Below, one piece after another: positions 12,193 through 24,100 of a stretch of DNA of 64,000 nucleotides. The DNA lies in assembly GCF_000027005.1 (NCBI RefSeq), contig NC_012966.1, forward strand, positions 310,001-374,000, given 5' to 3'. Below the pieces are notes generated by a model, which did no database searches, was not told where the DNA came from, and saw nothing but the letters and a program-made list of their open reading frames with translations. How positions within the stretch are numbered: the first letter of the stretch is position 1; every line of letters begins with the position of its first letter. A program made the translations under genes and the position numbers. This DNA comes from Komagataella phaffii GS115. Its lineage: Eukaryota > Ascomycota > Pichiomycetes > Pichiales > Pichiaceae.

Positions 12193-15100
12193 CTAAATGG
12201 GAATACCGGTGGTACGAATGTAATTGTAGATAGGATCGGTATCGACTTGATAATCTGTCATGCTCAATATCTGATCAGATGAGACAATGTCACGCAACCT
12301 TCTATCCGTTTTGTACCAATTCTTAATCAAATAAATCATTTCAGATTTCAGGAACTTTGTGAATCCTTCAAAAGGTTCAAAGGTGGTGCTTTCGACCATT
12401 TCCTTTAGCGTGTAGTACAATTTATCGTAAGTCACGCCCGACTTCAGAAATATATCAACTAGTATTCCGACCGGTGTACTCTCTGAGGGTTGTGACTGAT
12501 TGATGAATTTGGCTAACAGACGAAACAAGTCCGGCACCGGAAAAACAGTTTCAGTATCACTGAGCTTTCGACCGACCGAGACAAAAAGATTGGACACAAC
12601 TGTGTAGAACGACTCGTTCGGTCTATTTTTAATATAATCAGTGTGCCACTTGTTTAGTAGTAATTCCCATTGGGATAAGACATCGTCTGTGTTTCTATGG
12701 TCTGAAATACGGAACACTATCAGAGCCAGTTCATAATAACCCAGAGGGTTGATGAAATCATTGAAAAGCTCACTGATCGTCAGGATTTTACCATCCAGGT
12801 CTTCCTTGGCTTTACTTTTTGATTCTTCAGTTCCTCTCTCGTCAGAAATTATAGTTTGCAAAAGGATTTCTTGTATATTGGATACTGCAATCAAATCGGC
12901 AATGAAAGTTGACATTTCAATCATCTCCTGTCTTACACTTGGAGGACAGACGCAGTTGCAGAAACCGTTAGCTTGAGAGAGATATTGCACGCGATCAGAT
13001 AAGCTGATGGTGAAATCGCTATTAGCCAAGTCATATAAGATTTTGGCCGCTGCGTAGTAGTTCTCATGTTTGGAATGGAAAGCAACCAATAACTTGGCCA
13101 TTTGAAGATCTTTGACGGCACATTCCTGAAGAAAGCCCAAAATGTAGGGAGTCTCAATATCTAGCAATCTCTCACCAACACCTTGTTCGATAAACCACTT
13201 ATAAAACTCATAGTGAAACAATTTGTCCTGATAAGCGAAACAGGTCGCATAACTTGTATCCCTTAGCTGAGTAAACTCAGTAATTAAGTCTCCATTTTGA
13301 GTAATGAACTGGTTTTCTTCGCTTTGGAATCTGCTTTCAGTATCATTGATAAGCTGGACACTCTCTACAGCCTTAGTATCAATATCAACCAGAATGTCGA
13401 AGACATACTTGTAGAACATGTGTCTCTTCTCATAATCTTTCTCCTTGGAAGAATTTGTTAGCAACTTATCGGTATTGTAGTAATCTGAGCTGTAAGCGTC
13501 CGATGTCGTGGTGTTGGGAGAAGCATTGGCCATATTTAATAGGAACTCTATTGCTCCACTATAATAGTTGACTTCCAACATGATCTCCACAGCTTCCTTG
13601 ATAGTATCAAAACTGACCAAGTTGTTAGCCTGCTTCAGCAGGTCCACAGAGGCCTGAAGATGTTTTACCTTAAGATTCGGATCTCTCTTGCTTATGTCTT
13701 TGGCACGTTTCAAGGTCTCAAAGGCTTTGAAGATTAGAACGTCACTAGTTGAGCAAAATGAACCACATCTCTCTTGGAGGTTCTTGATTATGAGGTCCAC
13801 CGAGATTCCGCGGACAATGTTTCTGTTGATGATAGAGAACAAAATTTCTTTCAACAATTTTTGAGTTTGCTCCTCGGTATTGTCTATGAACTGGCTAAAT
13901 GTCAAAGAGCTTAGATCAGCCTGATCCTGTACTGACATGAATCTGACCAAGTCTTTGAAATTGCCATTTTTTGAGGACTCACTTTCTTCGATCAAGAAAA
14001 GCAGAAACGACAAACCTTCTTTCATAGTGTTTAGTAACTGGAAAATCGCTCTAAAGCCTATATGCTCGGCTTGGCTGCAAACTTCAAAGTCTCTGTCACG
14101 GAAATTATTCTCATAATTGAAAGTTGGTGGTAAGGCGCCTGGAATAGATCTCTTGTTCTTTTCTAAAAAATCAAGAATAATTAACAATGAGGACAGTAAA
14201 TACTCAATAGTATTTCTGGATATTGTTAATCCGGAAAGGATAATACGATCTTCAATTTTTTTGACAGATCCATCTTCAATAAAGCCGTTCGAATCAAAAT
14301 TAATTTCCGGTACTAATTTGAATATTTCTTTAGACCAAATATCTCTAAACATTCTCGAGATCAAGAGAATCACAGCATAAAACCTATCGCTGAGTTCCAC
14401 ATTATCAACCACGGGGGTTAGGTTTTTGTTCAGCGAGGCATTTTGTCCACCACAAATGAAAAGCTGGGTCGCTTTATTTTTGTTGTCCTCAGACTTACCA
14501 AATCGACAAGAGAGGTATAGAGTGGTAGAACATGCTTCTCGGGACCCATACTTTTCAGCAAAAGCTTTAAATGTGTTATCATTTAAGCTGTCTTCTAGTA
14601 TCAAGTCTGGTGTCCTGTATCTGTAGATGTGAATTCCTGTGTTAGTTAAAACAGCAACCTCTAACGGGTCTTTTGTGTATTGGGAAGCAAACTGATTGTA
14701 ATACCCAGCAGGAGTTTCAGTAGCATTAAATGTAGGTGTTAATTGAATGATATCATGGATCAGTCCATAACTGTCCAGAAATTCAAAATCTTCAACATAA
14801 GAATTGTTCTTCTTCAAAACCCCGTAATCAGGGGTCGATACAAACAACCGGTCAGTGTTTTCAGATTTGAGTCTCAGAATACCGAAAAAAATATTCGGAG
14901 AAATTATCTCACAGTTTTTCAAGCCTGTTAACAACTCAGATACTGATTGGGCTTGTCCTAATTGAAGAGCAGTGACATTCAGGAACGAGGCAGTGTTGCC
15001 ATAGATATTCTCAGATAACTTGGATGATTCATTGGAATTGATTGCCAACGACGAATCTTTTCCTTGCTTTGCCTTCTCATCAGATACTTTTTGGAAGAAC

Positions 15101-16464
15101 TTATGATCAGGAGGGGGAAGTTTAAGATGACTAGCAATCAAAGCAAGTCCATCTCCCAAATTAGCTGACCCATTAATGAAAATACGTGAACCTGTATTTG
15201 TTATTGCAATCAAGAATAATGAGCTACTTTCAAGATTTGTCACCGGGAAGATTTTCAATAGTTTGAAGTTTTTAGTCTGTGGGGTGAGATTCGATAAACC
15301 ATAGGTAGTACTCAGATCCTTCAATAAATCCATTGGACCTTTAGTAGTAGGATGAGACAAGGAGACGGTACCCGAGCTCAGAACCTTTATGCGATATGCT
15401 CTAACGACTGATCGAGTGGATAATGTGTATAAAATGGATCGAGACTGGTCAATCTGCATTTGCGAAATGCTTTCTCTCTCATTGCTAGTTGAGGTTTCAG
15501 AATCTGAAGTTCCAAAGATATTCAAACCTGGGACCTTATTGAAAGTGGGGACAACAGTAGAAAGGCTGTTTCTTGTAAGACATTCTTTATTGCACTTCTT
15601 GTGAAACCATTCTTCGTTGTTGGAATAGGAAAGTTTCCAAACGTTTACACTGTCACCTTTACCACAAAAGAAAATATCGTGGGTCTTCTCAAAAGTCTCA
15701 AAATGATCGACGATTAGACCCTGAGTAGAAACTGACATTCCAGTGTTGAAAATCTCCAGTTTATCCTTGATAGCATTATACTCAACTGCGAAAATGTAGA
15801 TATCTATAGGAGTGGATACCAGTAACAAATAATTGACGCTATCCACGAACACATTAGGTTTAGGCTCAATGAGTTTTACAGTCAGGATACTGTGGCGAAT
15901 TTCATCAATTGTGAAGTAGTCTTGTGTAGCAGACTTGAAGTTGAATATGATCAACTTGTTGTCTACGGTAAGCCAGGCCTTGCCAATCTGTTGAAATATC
16001 CCCATGTTGGTGATACATTCAGTGCTATTGTACTCTTCAAACAATCTGTCAGGAAAATTCAATATACTAGACTTTTCAAAACGGGAAAATGGACCCAATC
16101 CCAATGGTGGCTGAAAATTATAGTTGTCGATAGCGTACTTGGATATGGCATCACTAAGGACCACTGTGTTGTTATCTTTAGAGATAGCCGAATGGATGGC
16201 GTTCGTTCCAATTTTCAAAGGGGTGGATGTTGTAAGTTTGATATCATTATTTTCTTTTGACGTATCTATCTTAGAATCGGTGCCGTTCATTTGGGGATAT
16301 GAGGGCATTTTTAACATCCTTAAAGGAGTTGGTTTACGAATCCCATTTTGGACAATTCTCCTAACGGCAGCCTTTTTCTGTAACTCCGATCTTTCCAGCT
16401 TCACATCATCATTGGCCGTTGTTGTTTTCTTGGACCAAAGAACCTGGCCGAAATGATCTGGCAT
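12193..16464 (-). CDS. NUP157: Nucleoporin of the Nup155 family (Nup157/Nup170)
   Basis: 1423-residue inner-ring nucleoporin. The family has an N-terminal beta-propeller (here about 130-560) followed by an alpha-solenoid (about 700-1400). Supporting segments are PLGLGPFSRFEKSSILNFPD and PDRLFEEYN at the propeller entry, ISQMQIDQSRSILYTLSTRS with SVVRAYRI in the propeller, and the solenoid block with YKWFIEQG and ETPYILGFL. S. cerevisiae has two copies of about 1391 and 1502 residues. I see one copy here and use NUP157 only as a label. Its function is to link the pore membrane ring to the central channel scaffold. The N-terminus is basic and Lys-rich. The start ATG at 16464 is the first in-frame Met. 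No frameshift seen. Confidence 0.93.
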   Translation of the reverse strand: MPDHFGQVLWSKKTTTANDDVKLERSELQKKAAVRRIVQNGIRKPTPLRMLKMPSYPQMNGTDSKIDTSKENNDIKLTTSTPLKIGTNAIHSAISKDNNTVVLSDAISKYAIDNYNFQPPLGLGPFSRFEKSSILNFPDRLFEEYNSTECITNMGIFQQIGKAWLTVDNKLIIFNFKSATQDYFTIDEIRHSILTVKLIEPKPNVFVDSVNYLLLVSTPIDIYIFAVEYNAIKDKLEIFNTGMSVSTQGLIVDHFETFEKTHDIFFCGKGDSVNVWKLSYSNNEEWFHKKCNKECLTRNSLSTVVPTFNKVPGLNIFGTSDSETSTSNERESISQMQIDQSRSILYTLSTRSVVRAYRIKVLSSGTVSLSHPTTKGPMDLLKDLSTTYGLSNLTPQTKNFKLLKIFPVTNLESSSLFLIAITNTGSRIFINGSANLGDGLALIASHLKLPPPDHKFFQKVSDEKAKQGKDSSLAINSNESSKLSENIYGNTASFLNVTALQLGQAQSVSELLTGLKNCEIISPNIFFGILRLKSENTDRLFVSTPDYGVLKKNNSYVEDFEFLDSYGLIHDIIQLTPTFNATETPAGYYNQFASQYTKDPLEVAVLTNTGIHIYRYRTPDLILEDSLNDNTFKAFAEKYGSREACSTTLYLSCRFGKSEDNKNKATQLFICGGQNASLNKNLTPVVDNVELSDRFYAVILLISRMFRDIWSKEIFKLVPEINFDSNGFIEDGSVKKIEDRIILSGLTISRNTIEYLLSSLLIILDFLEKNKRSIPGALPPTFNYENNFRDRDFEVCSQAEHIGFRAIFQLLNTMKEGLSFLLFLIEESESSKNGNFKDLVRFMSVQDQADLSSLTFSQFIDNTEEQTQKLLKEILFSIINRNIVRGISVDLIIKNLQERCGSFCSTSDVLIFKAFETLKRAKDISKRDPNLKVKHLQASVDLLKQANNLVSFDTIKEAVEIMLEVNYYSGAIEFLLNMANASPNTTTSDAYSSDYYNTDKLLTNSSKEKDYEKRHMFYKYVFDILVDIDTKAVESVQLINDTESRFQSEENQFITQNGDLITEFTQLRDTSYATCFAYQDKLFHYEFYKWFIEQGVGERLLDIETPYILGFLQECAVKDLQMAKLLVAFHSKHENYYAAAKILYDLANSDFTISLSDRVQYLSQANGFCNCVCPPSVRQEMIEMSTFIADLIAVSNIQEILLQTIISDERGTEESKSKAKEDLDGKILTISELFNDFINPLGYYELALIVFRISDHRNTDDVLSQWELLLNKWHTDYIKNRPNESFYTVVSNLFVSVGRKLSDTETVFPVPDLFRLLAKFINQSQPSESTPVGILVDIFLKSGVTYDKLYYTLKEMVESTTFEPFEGFTKFLKSEMIYLIKNWYKTDRRLRDIVSSDQILSMTDYQVDTDPIYNYIRTTGIPI

Positions 16465-17769
16465 GTTCTAGATGCTTAGGTGCTCTTGGGAGGAAGATTG
16501 TTTTGAAGATGTTGAAAGAGAATGAACTGGAGAGAAGAGAAGAGAGAATCGCGAAAAAGATGAAAAATAATTTAATCAGACATTCCCTATTTGGTAATAA
16601 GGTGTCAGCTAGAATTGAGGTTCATGGTTCGCTTTAGTGGTGTGTTTCTGAATAGACAAGATGGATACCAAAACGCAAAAAGGTTGACCACTGTTGTACT
16701 TGAGTTCAATGGACTATGATTCAATCATTGTAAGTGTTTTCAAATCATTGAAAACGAATAGTTTTGTTTAAATGGAAGAGACCCCTTATAAAGTATGCTT
16801 CGGTCGTATGGTGTGGGGAGTTGAAATTTGACTGTTTCAGTTGTTCACCTGCGGCTTCTGAAAAACAGGAGATTTGCAAGGCACCGCAAAGAGGCTGTTG
16901 CGCGTGGTAATTATCATCAGATTTGATATTTTCTTGGCCGGGACTATTGGCACCTGGTACCTTGCTTAATCTAAAGCAATTTGAAAAGGGCAGGCAGCCA
17001 AAAACACGCTCCCTGCTTTAATAACATGTGTCTTGCTTAAGTTGAGAAAAAAAACGACATCACCCTTAACGATGCAGATGGGGGCTACTCAACCGATTGG
17101 AAATTAATTGACTGTAATAGGTTTATTGATTTTGCCGAGGCAAACCACGGATATGCGAGTGAGATAAGACATGCATCTACCTACAGATTTGAAATTTCTA
17201 TGATGCACGACCGACCACAATTTTTTCTCCCTATTGTTCGTATTGTCTCTGGCAGGAATCCATTTTCTGCCGCCATTTCACTGATACAACCATTTGAAAA
17301 GAAACCTCCACGCGCAGAAATGTTCAACTGTAAACCTAGCCAGACCATAGCTATTTCTATGAACAGGTGTTTTTGGTAGGTGTGGCTGCTCTGTGCAGAT
17401 AATTTCTCGATTTCAGTTTAATCTAAAGAAATGCATGGCCCCAGCCTTACCCAAAGAAATGGGATTTTTCATGCACAGAAATACTTAGCAGAGTGCATTT
17501 GTTTATTGTACAATAATTCGTGACCGCCGTTGCAAGTGAACTTTGTAGAGGTCAGATGATCAAAAATTGTTCTTTGACGTCAAGGTGCATGGGAATGAAA
17601 CAGAAAGAAAATACGGATTTAGTATTGTCGAGATCTCTTGTTTCTTATTTCGCGTCTTCACCTATAGGCACTGAAAACCTTTCGATAATGAGTGATGCAC
17701 GTCCTACTACTTTTCGGCTTGAAAGATTTCGGAATTGAACTCAACTACCCATTACTACACAAATTAATA
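16465..17769. other. Long gene-free region (1.3 kb)
   Basis: 1305 bases between divergent NUP157 and TMA7, the largest gene-free stretch in the window. Open frames here are short and mostly start at non-ATG codons. I looked for tRNA A/B boxes and for box C/D pairs and found none. The sequence has mixed composition with several T-rich and A-rich runs. It may simply be regulatory DNA. An H/ACA or other structured RNA cannot be excluded by eye. Confidence 0.4.
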
Positions 17770-18024
17770 ATGTCTCGTCAGGGAGGAAAGGCTAAGCGTA
17801 GGTAGAATAAATTTCTTTTTTTTTCTGATTTGAGAAGAGCAGAACTAACGCATTTGTCAGCACTAAAGAAACCAAAGAAGAAGACCCAGGAGTTTGATGA
17901 AGAGGATTTAGCCTTCAAGGCAAAGATGAAAGCAGATGCTGCTGCTAAGAAAGCGATGGCCGAGAAAGCATCAAAGGGAGGACCTCTGATTGGTGGAGGT
18001 ATTAAGAAGAGCGGAAAGAAATAA
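17770..18024 (+). CDS. TMA7: Translation-machinery-associated protein TMA7 (one intron)
   Basis: 63-residue basic protein that co-purifies with ribosomes in yeast. The coding sequence is split. Exon 1 is 17770-17797 (MSRQGGKAK plus one base); exon 2 is 17861-18024. The 63-base intron (17798-17860) starts with GTAGGT, has a branch site ACTAAC at 17844-17849 and ends in CAG. Joining restores KPLKKPKKK and the family tail IGGGIKKSGKK. Without splicing, exon 1 runs into a stop (CGT AGG TAG). The central ADAAAKKA block is also family-typical. YPT6 follows immediately, as in S. cerevisiae (YLR262C-A next to YLR262C). The donor differs from the usual yeast GTATGT/GTAAGT at position +4. Confidence 0.93.
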
Positions 18025-18242
18025 GTATATACTAAAATGAGTACGTTTTAAGTTCTATTATGAGTGCCCCTTTTTTAAAGGATAGCAGCAGCCTTGAAAG
18101 GTACGATCTCGAACTGTCGTACCGTACCTGGTAGGGATAGTCCTCCAACCGTCTTTCGATGTTCCTTCGCGAGCTTTGTGTTCCCTCTCGCAATTTACAA
18201 CACAATATCGTACCAACTGCCCTGATTTTGTAAAGATCAAAC

Positions 18243-18905
18243 ATGGCTCTAACTAAATATAAAATAGTGTTCTTAGGCGATCAAGGTGGTATGTATTTGG
18301 TAGTCTTTGCCTTACGAAAGATGTATTAACCAGAATTAGTGGGAAAAACTTCCCTAATTACAAGATTCATGTACGACACGTTTAATGATCACTATGCCGC
18401 CACTGTTGGAATAGACTTTCTTTCGAAAACTTTGTACCTAGATGATAAGACGGTGAGACTACAGTTGTGGGACACGGCAGGCCAGGAAAGGTTTAGGTCG
18501 CTTGTCCCCTCATATATCCGAGATAGCAATGTTGCAATCATAGTTTATGACACAACCAGTAAGAGTTCATTCCAATCAGTTGATAAGTGGTGTGACGACG
18601 TACGCAATGAGAGAGGAGAGAATGTAATTATATGTCTTGTTGCAAACAAAGCTGATTTAGCTGATCAACGCGTGATTAGCACTGAAGATGGCGAGAAGAA
18701 AGCGACTGGGTTGAAAGTCGATTTATTTATCGAGACGAGTACCAAGAAAGGGTATAATGTAAAGAATCTGTTCCGTAAAGTTGCCAAAACTCTACTGGAG
18801 CAAGATGGGAGCCCAGGCCAGGATCCAAAAATAGATAACGATGGTGTTGAAATGATCGATCTAGCAGAGGCAAATGTGGAAAACGAAAGTCAATGTCAAT
18901 GTTAG
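18243..18905 (+). CDS. YPT6: Rab GTPase YPT6 (Rab6; one intron)
   Basis: 203-residue Rab6-type GTPase for endosome-to-Golgi and intra-Golgi traffic. Exon 1 is 18243-18288 ([15 protein letters not shown] plus one base); exon 2 is 18340-18905. The 51-base intron begins GTATGT and has a TATTAAC branch site at 18324-18330. Using the AG at 18338-18339 gives the intact P-loop GDQGVGKT. The nearer AG at 18332-18333 would insert two residues in the P-loop and lies too close to the branch site. Other GTPase motifs: [13 protein letters not shown] and ETST. The effector region [13 protein letters not shown] is Rab6-like. The protein ends in CQC, a double geranylgeranylation signal. It sits directly after TMA7. 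Confidence 0.96.
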
Positions 18906-19618
18906 GAAATTGCATTCATTGTAGTAGAATATTATGTAACGTTCTGGAGGGGTAGAATTAAAAGATAACAATAGACCACCCAATACCGTAGAGTCATGCT
19001 TGCGCCTTCTTTCACAGTCCAATGCTGGCTTAGGACCTCTGCTTCTTTTCTCCGAACCGAAAGATGATCATTCTATGCGTACATTAATAGAGTAAACGTT
19101 CGGATTAATTTCATGTGCATGGCAGGTGCCCTGACTCTTATACAATAGTCCAAAAATAACGAGTCGTAATTGAAAAAATTTTCAATGGTTTTAATGCTCT
19201 ATGACATCAGCATAAATCGAGAGCATCCCTGGCTTTATTCGCTGCATAATTGTCACATAGTTGAGGCCACAAGATTTGCATAAAATGCAGTCGCGTACTT
19301 CTACCGAGCCGTACAAACTTCGCCGACGGGGATACTCTGTGGCGATCAAAGCGGGATGCGGAGAATTAAAAATTATGCACGCATCAGCAGCTGCAAACGT
19401 CGAAAACAGGGAGAACCGCGATTCTCAACTCCCACTCCATTAGGGCATTCAAGTTCTAATACCAATTCCTCACAAAAAATTTCCCCTGTCCATCAACATA
19501 TAAATATTCATCAAGGCCCATCAGTGTACTTTTTACTCCTCACCAGTTTCAACAGTTTTTGTTTCCCATTCCCCTCCCCCTCTCACCCTCATTCACTTTC
19601 CATTGGACATCCCTTCCC
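18906..19618. promoter_or_regulatory. Upstream region of the C2H2 regulator gene
   Basis: 713 bases without a gene. Stress-response-type AGGGG/CCCCT cores occur at about 18948-18952 and 19492-19497, and the last 60 bases before the start codon are pyrimidine-rich (C/T runs). An open frame entering from upstream begins at a TTG, not an ATG, so I place the start of the next gene at 19619. No RNA gene seen. Confidence 0.4.
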
Positions 19619-20962
19619 ATGACATCTCCCTCCCCACCCAATAACAAAGATTTCAACAAAACAAACAAGAAACGTTCCAATAGATCTGGTAGCCGGACGT
19701 TTGTCTGCACAGGTTATCCCAACTGCAGCATGTCCTTTACACGGTCTGAGCATCTGGCACGACATATTCGCAAGCATACAGGTGAGCGTCCGTTTAAATG
19801 TGAATATTGTGCCCGAAAGTTTTCTCGTATGGACAATCTTCGCCAACACAAACAGACAGTGCATGCTTACGAAAACTTTGTCATCTCCTATCCAGGAAGG
19901 CTAGGTGATATGCAAATTCAGGAGGAGTCTTCTGCGCCATTGGTAAATGAGGTTTCAGGCCCATCGCATCGCAAGGCCGAACTTCCTAAAGCCGCGTCCG
20001 AGGGGCTAATTCCCCATAGTTCAATGCCTCGCTCTCCACCAATGGCGGCCAGTAAGTCGGAAAGTTATCTCTCGTTGCCCAATTCGGGGCCTAACCGAAT
20101 GCTGCTCTCTGATCATTCACAAATTCCCCATGGAAAGCAACATGAGAATCACGCACTCCCCTCTCTCAATCCCCAACAACCAATTCAACACAGACCTGCC
20201 AATTTTTACACGACCAATCACCCCCAAATCCAGCCCTCCAATCAACAGCAAGATGTTCAAAACAGCACTGTTCATGGTTTCACGAATTCATCCCAACCCC
20301 AGGGTTTACCCAGATTCCCAAACGTAAGTTTCCTTCAAGGTGCATCGAATCATCAGGAATTACCAAATCCTGGACCCGTGCCCTCTCCACATCCAACAAA
20401 TGAAAACAAGAACAAGCCACAGCTTCAGCATAACAGTACATCTTCCAGTTCATCAATGAATTTTCAGCCGTTACAGTTTCGTCCGATGAGCTATCGACCG
20501 AAACCACTCTCTTCGCCTCTTCCTCCCAACAATAACAGCAAAAACACACCTGGAAACCTACTTGGTGCCCCGTTGTCATCTCTCCCGTTATCTCAATCTC
20601 AATCTCAATCACAATCCCCTTTCTACTCCTCTCCTCAACAACATAGCACAGGTTTTGTTCCATCGTCTTTAAGGCGACCAGGCACGATCAATGAAAATGC
20701 ATCTCCGTCTTCGAAGGGGTCCCCATCACAAGCAATATCCGTCCCCCAAACTCCCATTTCTACCACGTCCTCATCAACTGCATCTTCTGTCGGGTCTACC
20801 CATACTAGGTTCTGGCTTAACAGTGTCCTTAACAATAATGATCCCGTGGCAGAACCAGACTACGGAAACCAAAATGGTTCACCCAGCCCTACAAGTACTT
20901 CGTCTTCCACATCGACCTTGGAGTCCACAAAATGTAACATAGATTCGCTGCTCAACGAGTAA
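19619..20962 (+). CDS. C2H2 zinc-finger transcription factor (Usv1/Rgm1-type)
   Basis: 447 residues. Two tandem C2H2 fingers sit near the N-terminus. Finger 1 uses C30, C36, H49 and H53 (the spacing is C-x5-C) and contains [14 protein letters not shown]; finger 2 uses C61, C64, H77 and H82 and contains [10 protein letters not shown]. The linker is the canonical HTGERPF. This pair resembles the yeast Usv1/Rgm1/Com2 group of stress and carbon-source regulators, so a nuclear DNA-binding role is expected. Exact orthology is not settled. The remaining ~360 residues are Ser/Pro/Gln/Asn-rich and disordered, with a SQSQ repeat. ATG 19619 is chosen over an upstream in-frame TTG at 19559. Confidence 0.85.
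   Translation: MTSPSPPNNKDFNKTNKKRSNRSGSRTFVCTGYPNCSMSFTRSEHLARHIRKHTGERPFKCEYCARKFSRMDNLRQHKQTVHAYENFVISYPGRLGDMQIQEESSAPLVNEVSGPSHRKAELPKAASEGLIPHSSMPRSPPMAASKSESYLSLPNSGPNRMLLSDHSQIPHGKQHENHALPSLNPQQPIQHRPANFYTTNHPQIQPSNQQQDVQNSTVHGFTNSSQPQGLPRFPNVSFLQGASNHQELPNPGPVPSPHPTNENKNKPQLQHNSTSSSSSMNFQPLQFRPMSYRPKPLSSPLPPNNNSKNTPGNLLGAPLSSLPLSQSQSQSQSPFYSSPQQHSTGFVPSSLRRPGTINENASPSSKGSPSQAISVPQTPISTTSSSTASSVGSTHTRFWLNSVLNNNDPVAEPDYGNQNGSPSPTSTSSSTSTLESTKCNIDSLLNE
20591..20615 (+). repeat. Hexameric microrepeat encoding Ser-Gln
   Basis: Tandem CTCAAT-type hexamers inside the zinc-finger gene encode an alternating Ser-Gln run. It is in frame, so length changes of whole units would be tolerated. Likely polymorphic between strains (inference). 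Confidence 0.7.
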
Positions 20963-21173
20963 CCTTGTATAATAAGTTTTTGTTAGATTTTCGTCTATTC
21001 ATACATGTTTCCTTTATCTCATTTCTTCTGTGAAATTCACCCCCTAGCTAGGATACTTTGTAACATCTGACATCTTGCGGTTCAGTTGAAAACGCTTAAA
21101 CTATACATCTCTACCTAATCTATAAGAGTTCCCCCACAGCCCTCGTTCAACTTCTCTTATCTTCCTCTAACCA

Positions 21174-24100
21174 ATGTCACAACTCAGACCCAGAGATTCC
21201 AGTGCTGGGAAATCTTCTTCCCCTCGAAGGACAGATAGAAATCCTGAATCTATCGACGTCAACTCTAAGGGGGGTTCTGAAGGGATGACTTCCGGCCTTG
21301 TCCCAGGTACAGCACCTCATAAGGAAGATGAAACTGAAGCAGAGGATGATATTGACTGTGGAAGGTTAATTACCTCCAAGTCGCTGGCTACCATGCTGAC
21401 AACGGCGAGCATGTATGCCGGGGTGTCCCAATTGGATGATGATGCTATTGAGAGCAGCGCTCTCGATGAGCCAATTCCATATGTTCCATACGAAGAGGAT
21501 GCTGAAAGCGTAATGTCAGAATCTACTGTTGGTGTTGACACAGTCAGAGACACAGACTCTTCAGAACAAATAAATCCAGAAATTGATGGCCTGGTTGCTT
21601 TGAGAAAGAAACAACAACACACCCTTTCCAAGTTTGAACTCTCTGTTGTTCGGAAACGATGTTCCCAACTGAGTCTGGCTGGCTCCAGTTCAGGTTCGAC
21701 GCGCAGGAACAGTTTCACTTTAGACAATAATGAAACTACGAGAGCTGTGAAACTCTGCGAAAAACTGAAAACCACCTTTGATTTGTCTGACGATGACGAG
21801 TTTGTGAATGATTACCCTTGTTGGCTGTTGCATGAAGTCTTCCTTCAAGGTCACATCTACATCACATCTAGATACCTGTTATACTTTGCATTTCTTCCGA
21901 AAAGAGACTCCACTGTGACCATGTCTGGTGCCTTGTCCATCAGAAGCTCCACAACTATGAGATTTTCTGTCCGACGCTGGGCTGTATTGAAGGGTAACTA
22001 CTTTCGTCTATACGCCAATTCCACAGAACGGTATTTTCCTTCACTTAATATTGATTTGCGTTTCTTGTTGAAAGTAGAATTGTCAAATCCTAACCTTGAG
22101 GAAAATAAGCCTACCGTTTTCAAGTTAATCACAGAAGCACGTACTCATTATTTTCAAGCAGATTCCCTAGACAATGCTAGATCTTGGGTAACTGATCTCA
22201 GAAAACATATATTTACAGCCAAGAATAGCGGTGGTCATGTCACCATCAAAGTACCGCTGGAGAACATACTGGATTTATCAATTGAGACACTTTTTGAAGC
22301 ATCTCAAACTTTGAAACTTAAAGTCTTGGAAAGTGAAGAATCTTATGCTATTGACGACTACTATTTTATGTTTTTCAACAACGGAGACCAGGTTCTAGAT
22401 AGCATTCGGCAATCCATGAAAGCCCTAGGGATCGAACTTACAGATTCTGATAGTTCTGAAAGTGATAGTGATGTCTCTGGCTCAGAAACTAATGGTCGAT
22501 CAACTCATCGAAAATCAAAGCTTTCTCGTTCCTTGAGTGTGTTAACACCTATTCCGAGGGGCATTGGAAGTATTTATAAGCCAATCAAAAGTTCAGCTAG
22601 TGGCATCATAGGGGCTATCAAAAAGCCGCAGAAATCAGCTACACGTCCTTTTTCGTCAGTAGTAGAAACAGTTGTTCCGAATGACAATGACTCCGAGTTG
22701 AAACAAGATCATGCCGGGGACGCTCCAAAGGATTCAGAAGAACCTTCTACCAAGCCAAGTAATTGGAGTGCAAAATCTCTGGTCCAAGGGTTCTTGAGTA
22801 CTACTTCTTCTATCAGTCAAAGTATGCTCTTTGCTTCCCCTATGCATTACAACAATCAGCTATTTATTGAGCGAGGTGAAGAGGACCCTTATTTTGTTAC
22901 CAATAAAGAGGAAAGAGAAGTTGCACAGTCCAGATTTCGAAAGCATTTTTCCCTTCCTGATTCAGAGGAGCTACTGGCTAGTTACTTCTGCCATTTTCAA
23001 AAAAATATACCTGTATACGGCAAAGTATACCTAGGAACAACTTGCATTTGCTACAGATCTTTATTTCCCGGCACAAACACAACTATGATACTTCCATACT
23101 CCGATATTGAGAATGTTTATAATTTGAAGGGCTTTAGATTCGGGTACTCTGGGCTTGTCATTGTTATACGTGCGCACGAGGAATTATTTTTTGAATTCGG
23201 TTCTAACGAAAGCCGGGATGATTGTGACCTGTTCCTGCTAAAGCAATTAGATTTTACAAAATCACATAAGAATGCTCATTCAGAACAAAAGAGGAAACGC
23301 AATGATAGTATTAAACTAGCAGAATCTGTCCAACTTGCCGACGCAAGACTCAGGTATTTTGAAACTCGAATAGAGTCTGATATAGGCAGGGAGGTTCCCA
23401 TAATACTGGAGGAAAACCAGTATTCTACGTCAGAAATTAGATCAAAGAGGAGGTACAAATTTGTGCTATTAACTATTGGTTCTCGAGGAGATGTACAACC
23501 CTATATATCTTTGGCGAAAGGTTTACTTGCAGAGAATCACAAAGTCAAGATTGTGACCCATGAAGAGTTCAAACCTTGGGTAGAAAGTTATGGTATCGAA
23601 TTCGCAACAATTGCAGGTAACCCAGCGGAGCTTATGTCATTGATGGTAACTCATAAGTCATTAAGTGTAGGGTTTTTGAAAGAGGCTAAAGAAAAATTCA
23701 CTGGCTGGATTGGAGAGTTATTGCAAAGCTCGTGGGACGCATGTCAGGATGCTGATGTGCTTATCGAATCGCCTTCCGCAATGGCAGGTATCCATATCGC
23801 AGAGAAGTTACAAATTCCCTATTTCCGTGCTTTTACAATGCCATGGACACGAACTAGAGCGTATCCACATGCATTTGTGGTCCCAGAACAGAAAAGAGGA
23901 GGTTCTTACAATTATCTCACGCATATAATATTTGAGAATGTCTTTTGGAAAGGTATTTCAGGAGAGGTGAATAAATGGCGTGAGCAAGTCTTAATGCTTC
24001 CAAAGACCAATTTGGAGAGATTGGAACAAAACAAGGTACCATTCCTGTACAATGTGTCTCCCACGGTTTTTCCACCATCTATGGACTTTCCTCATTGGGT

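Noticed and set aside
17520..17738. 72-codon open frame before TMA7
   Set aside because: Starts at GTG and has no recognisable motif.
18058..18240. Antisense open frames beside YPT6
   Set aside because: Overlap the YPT6 promoter, no protein features.
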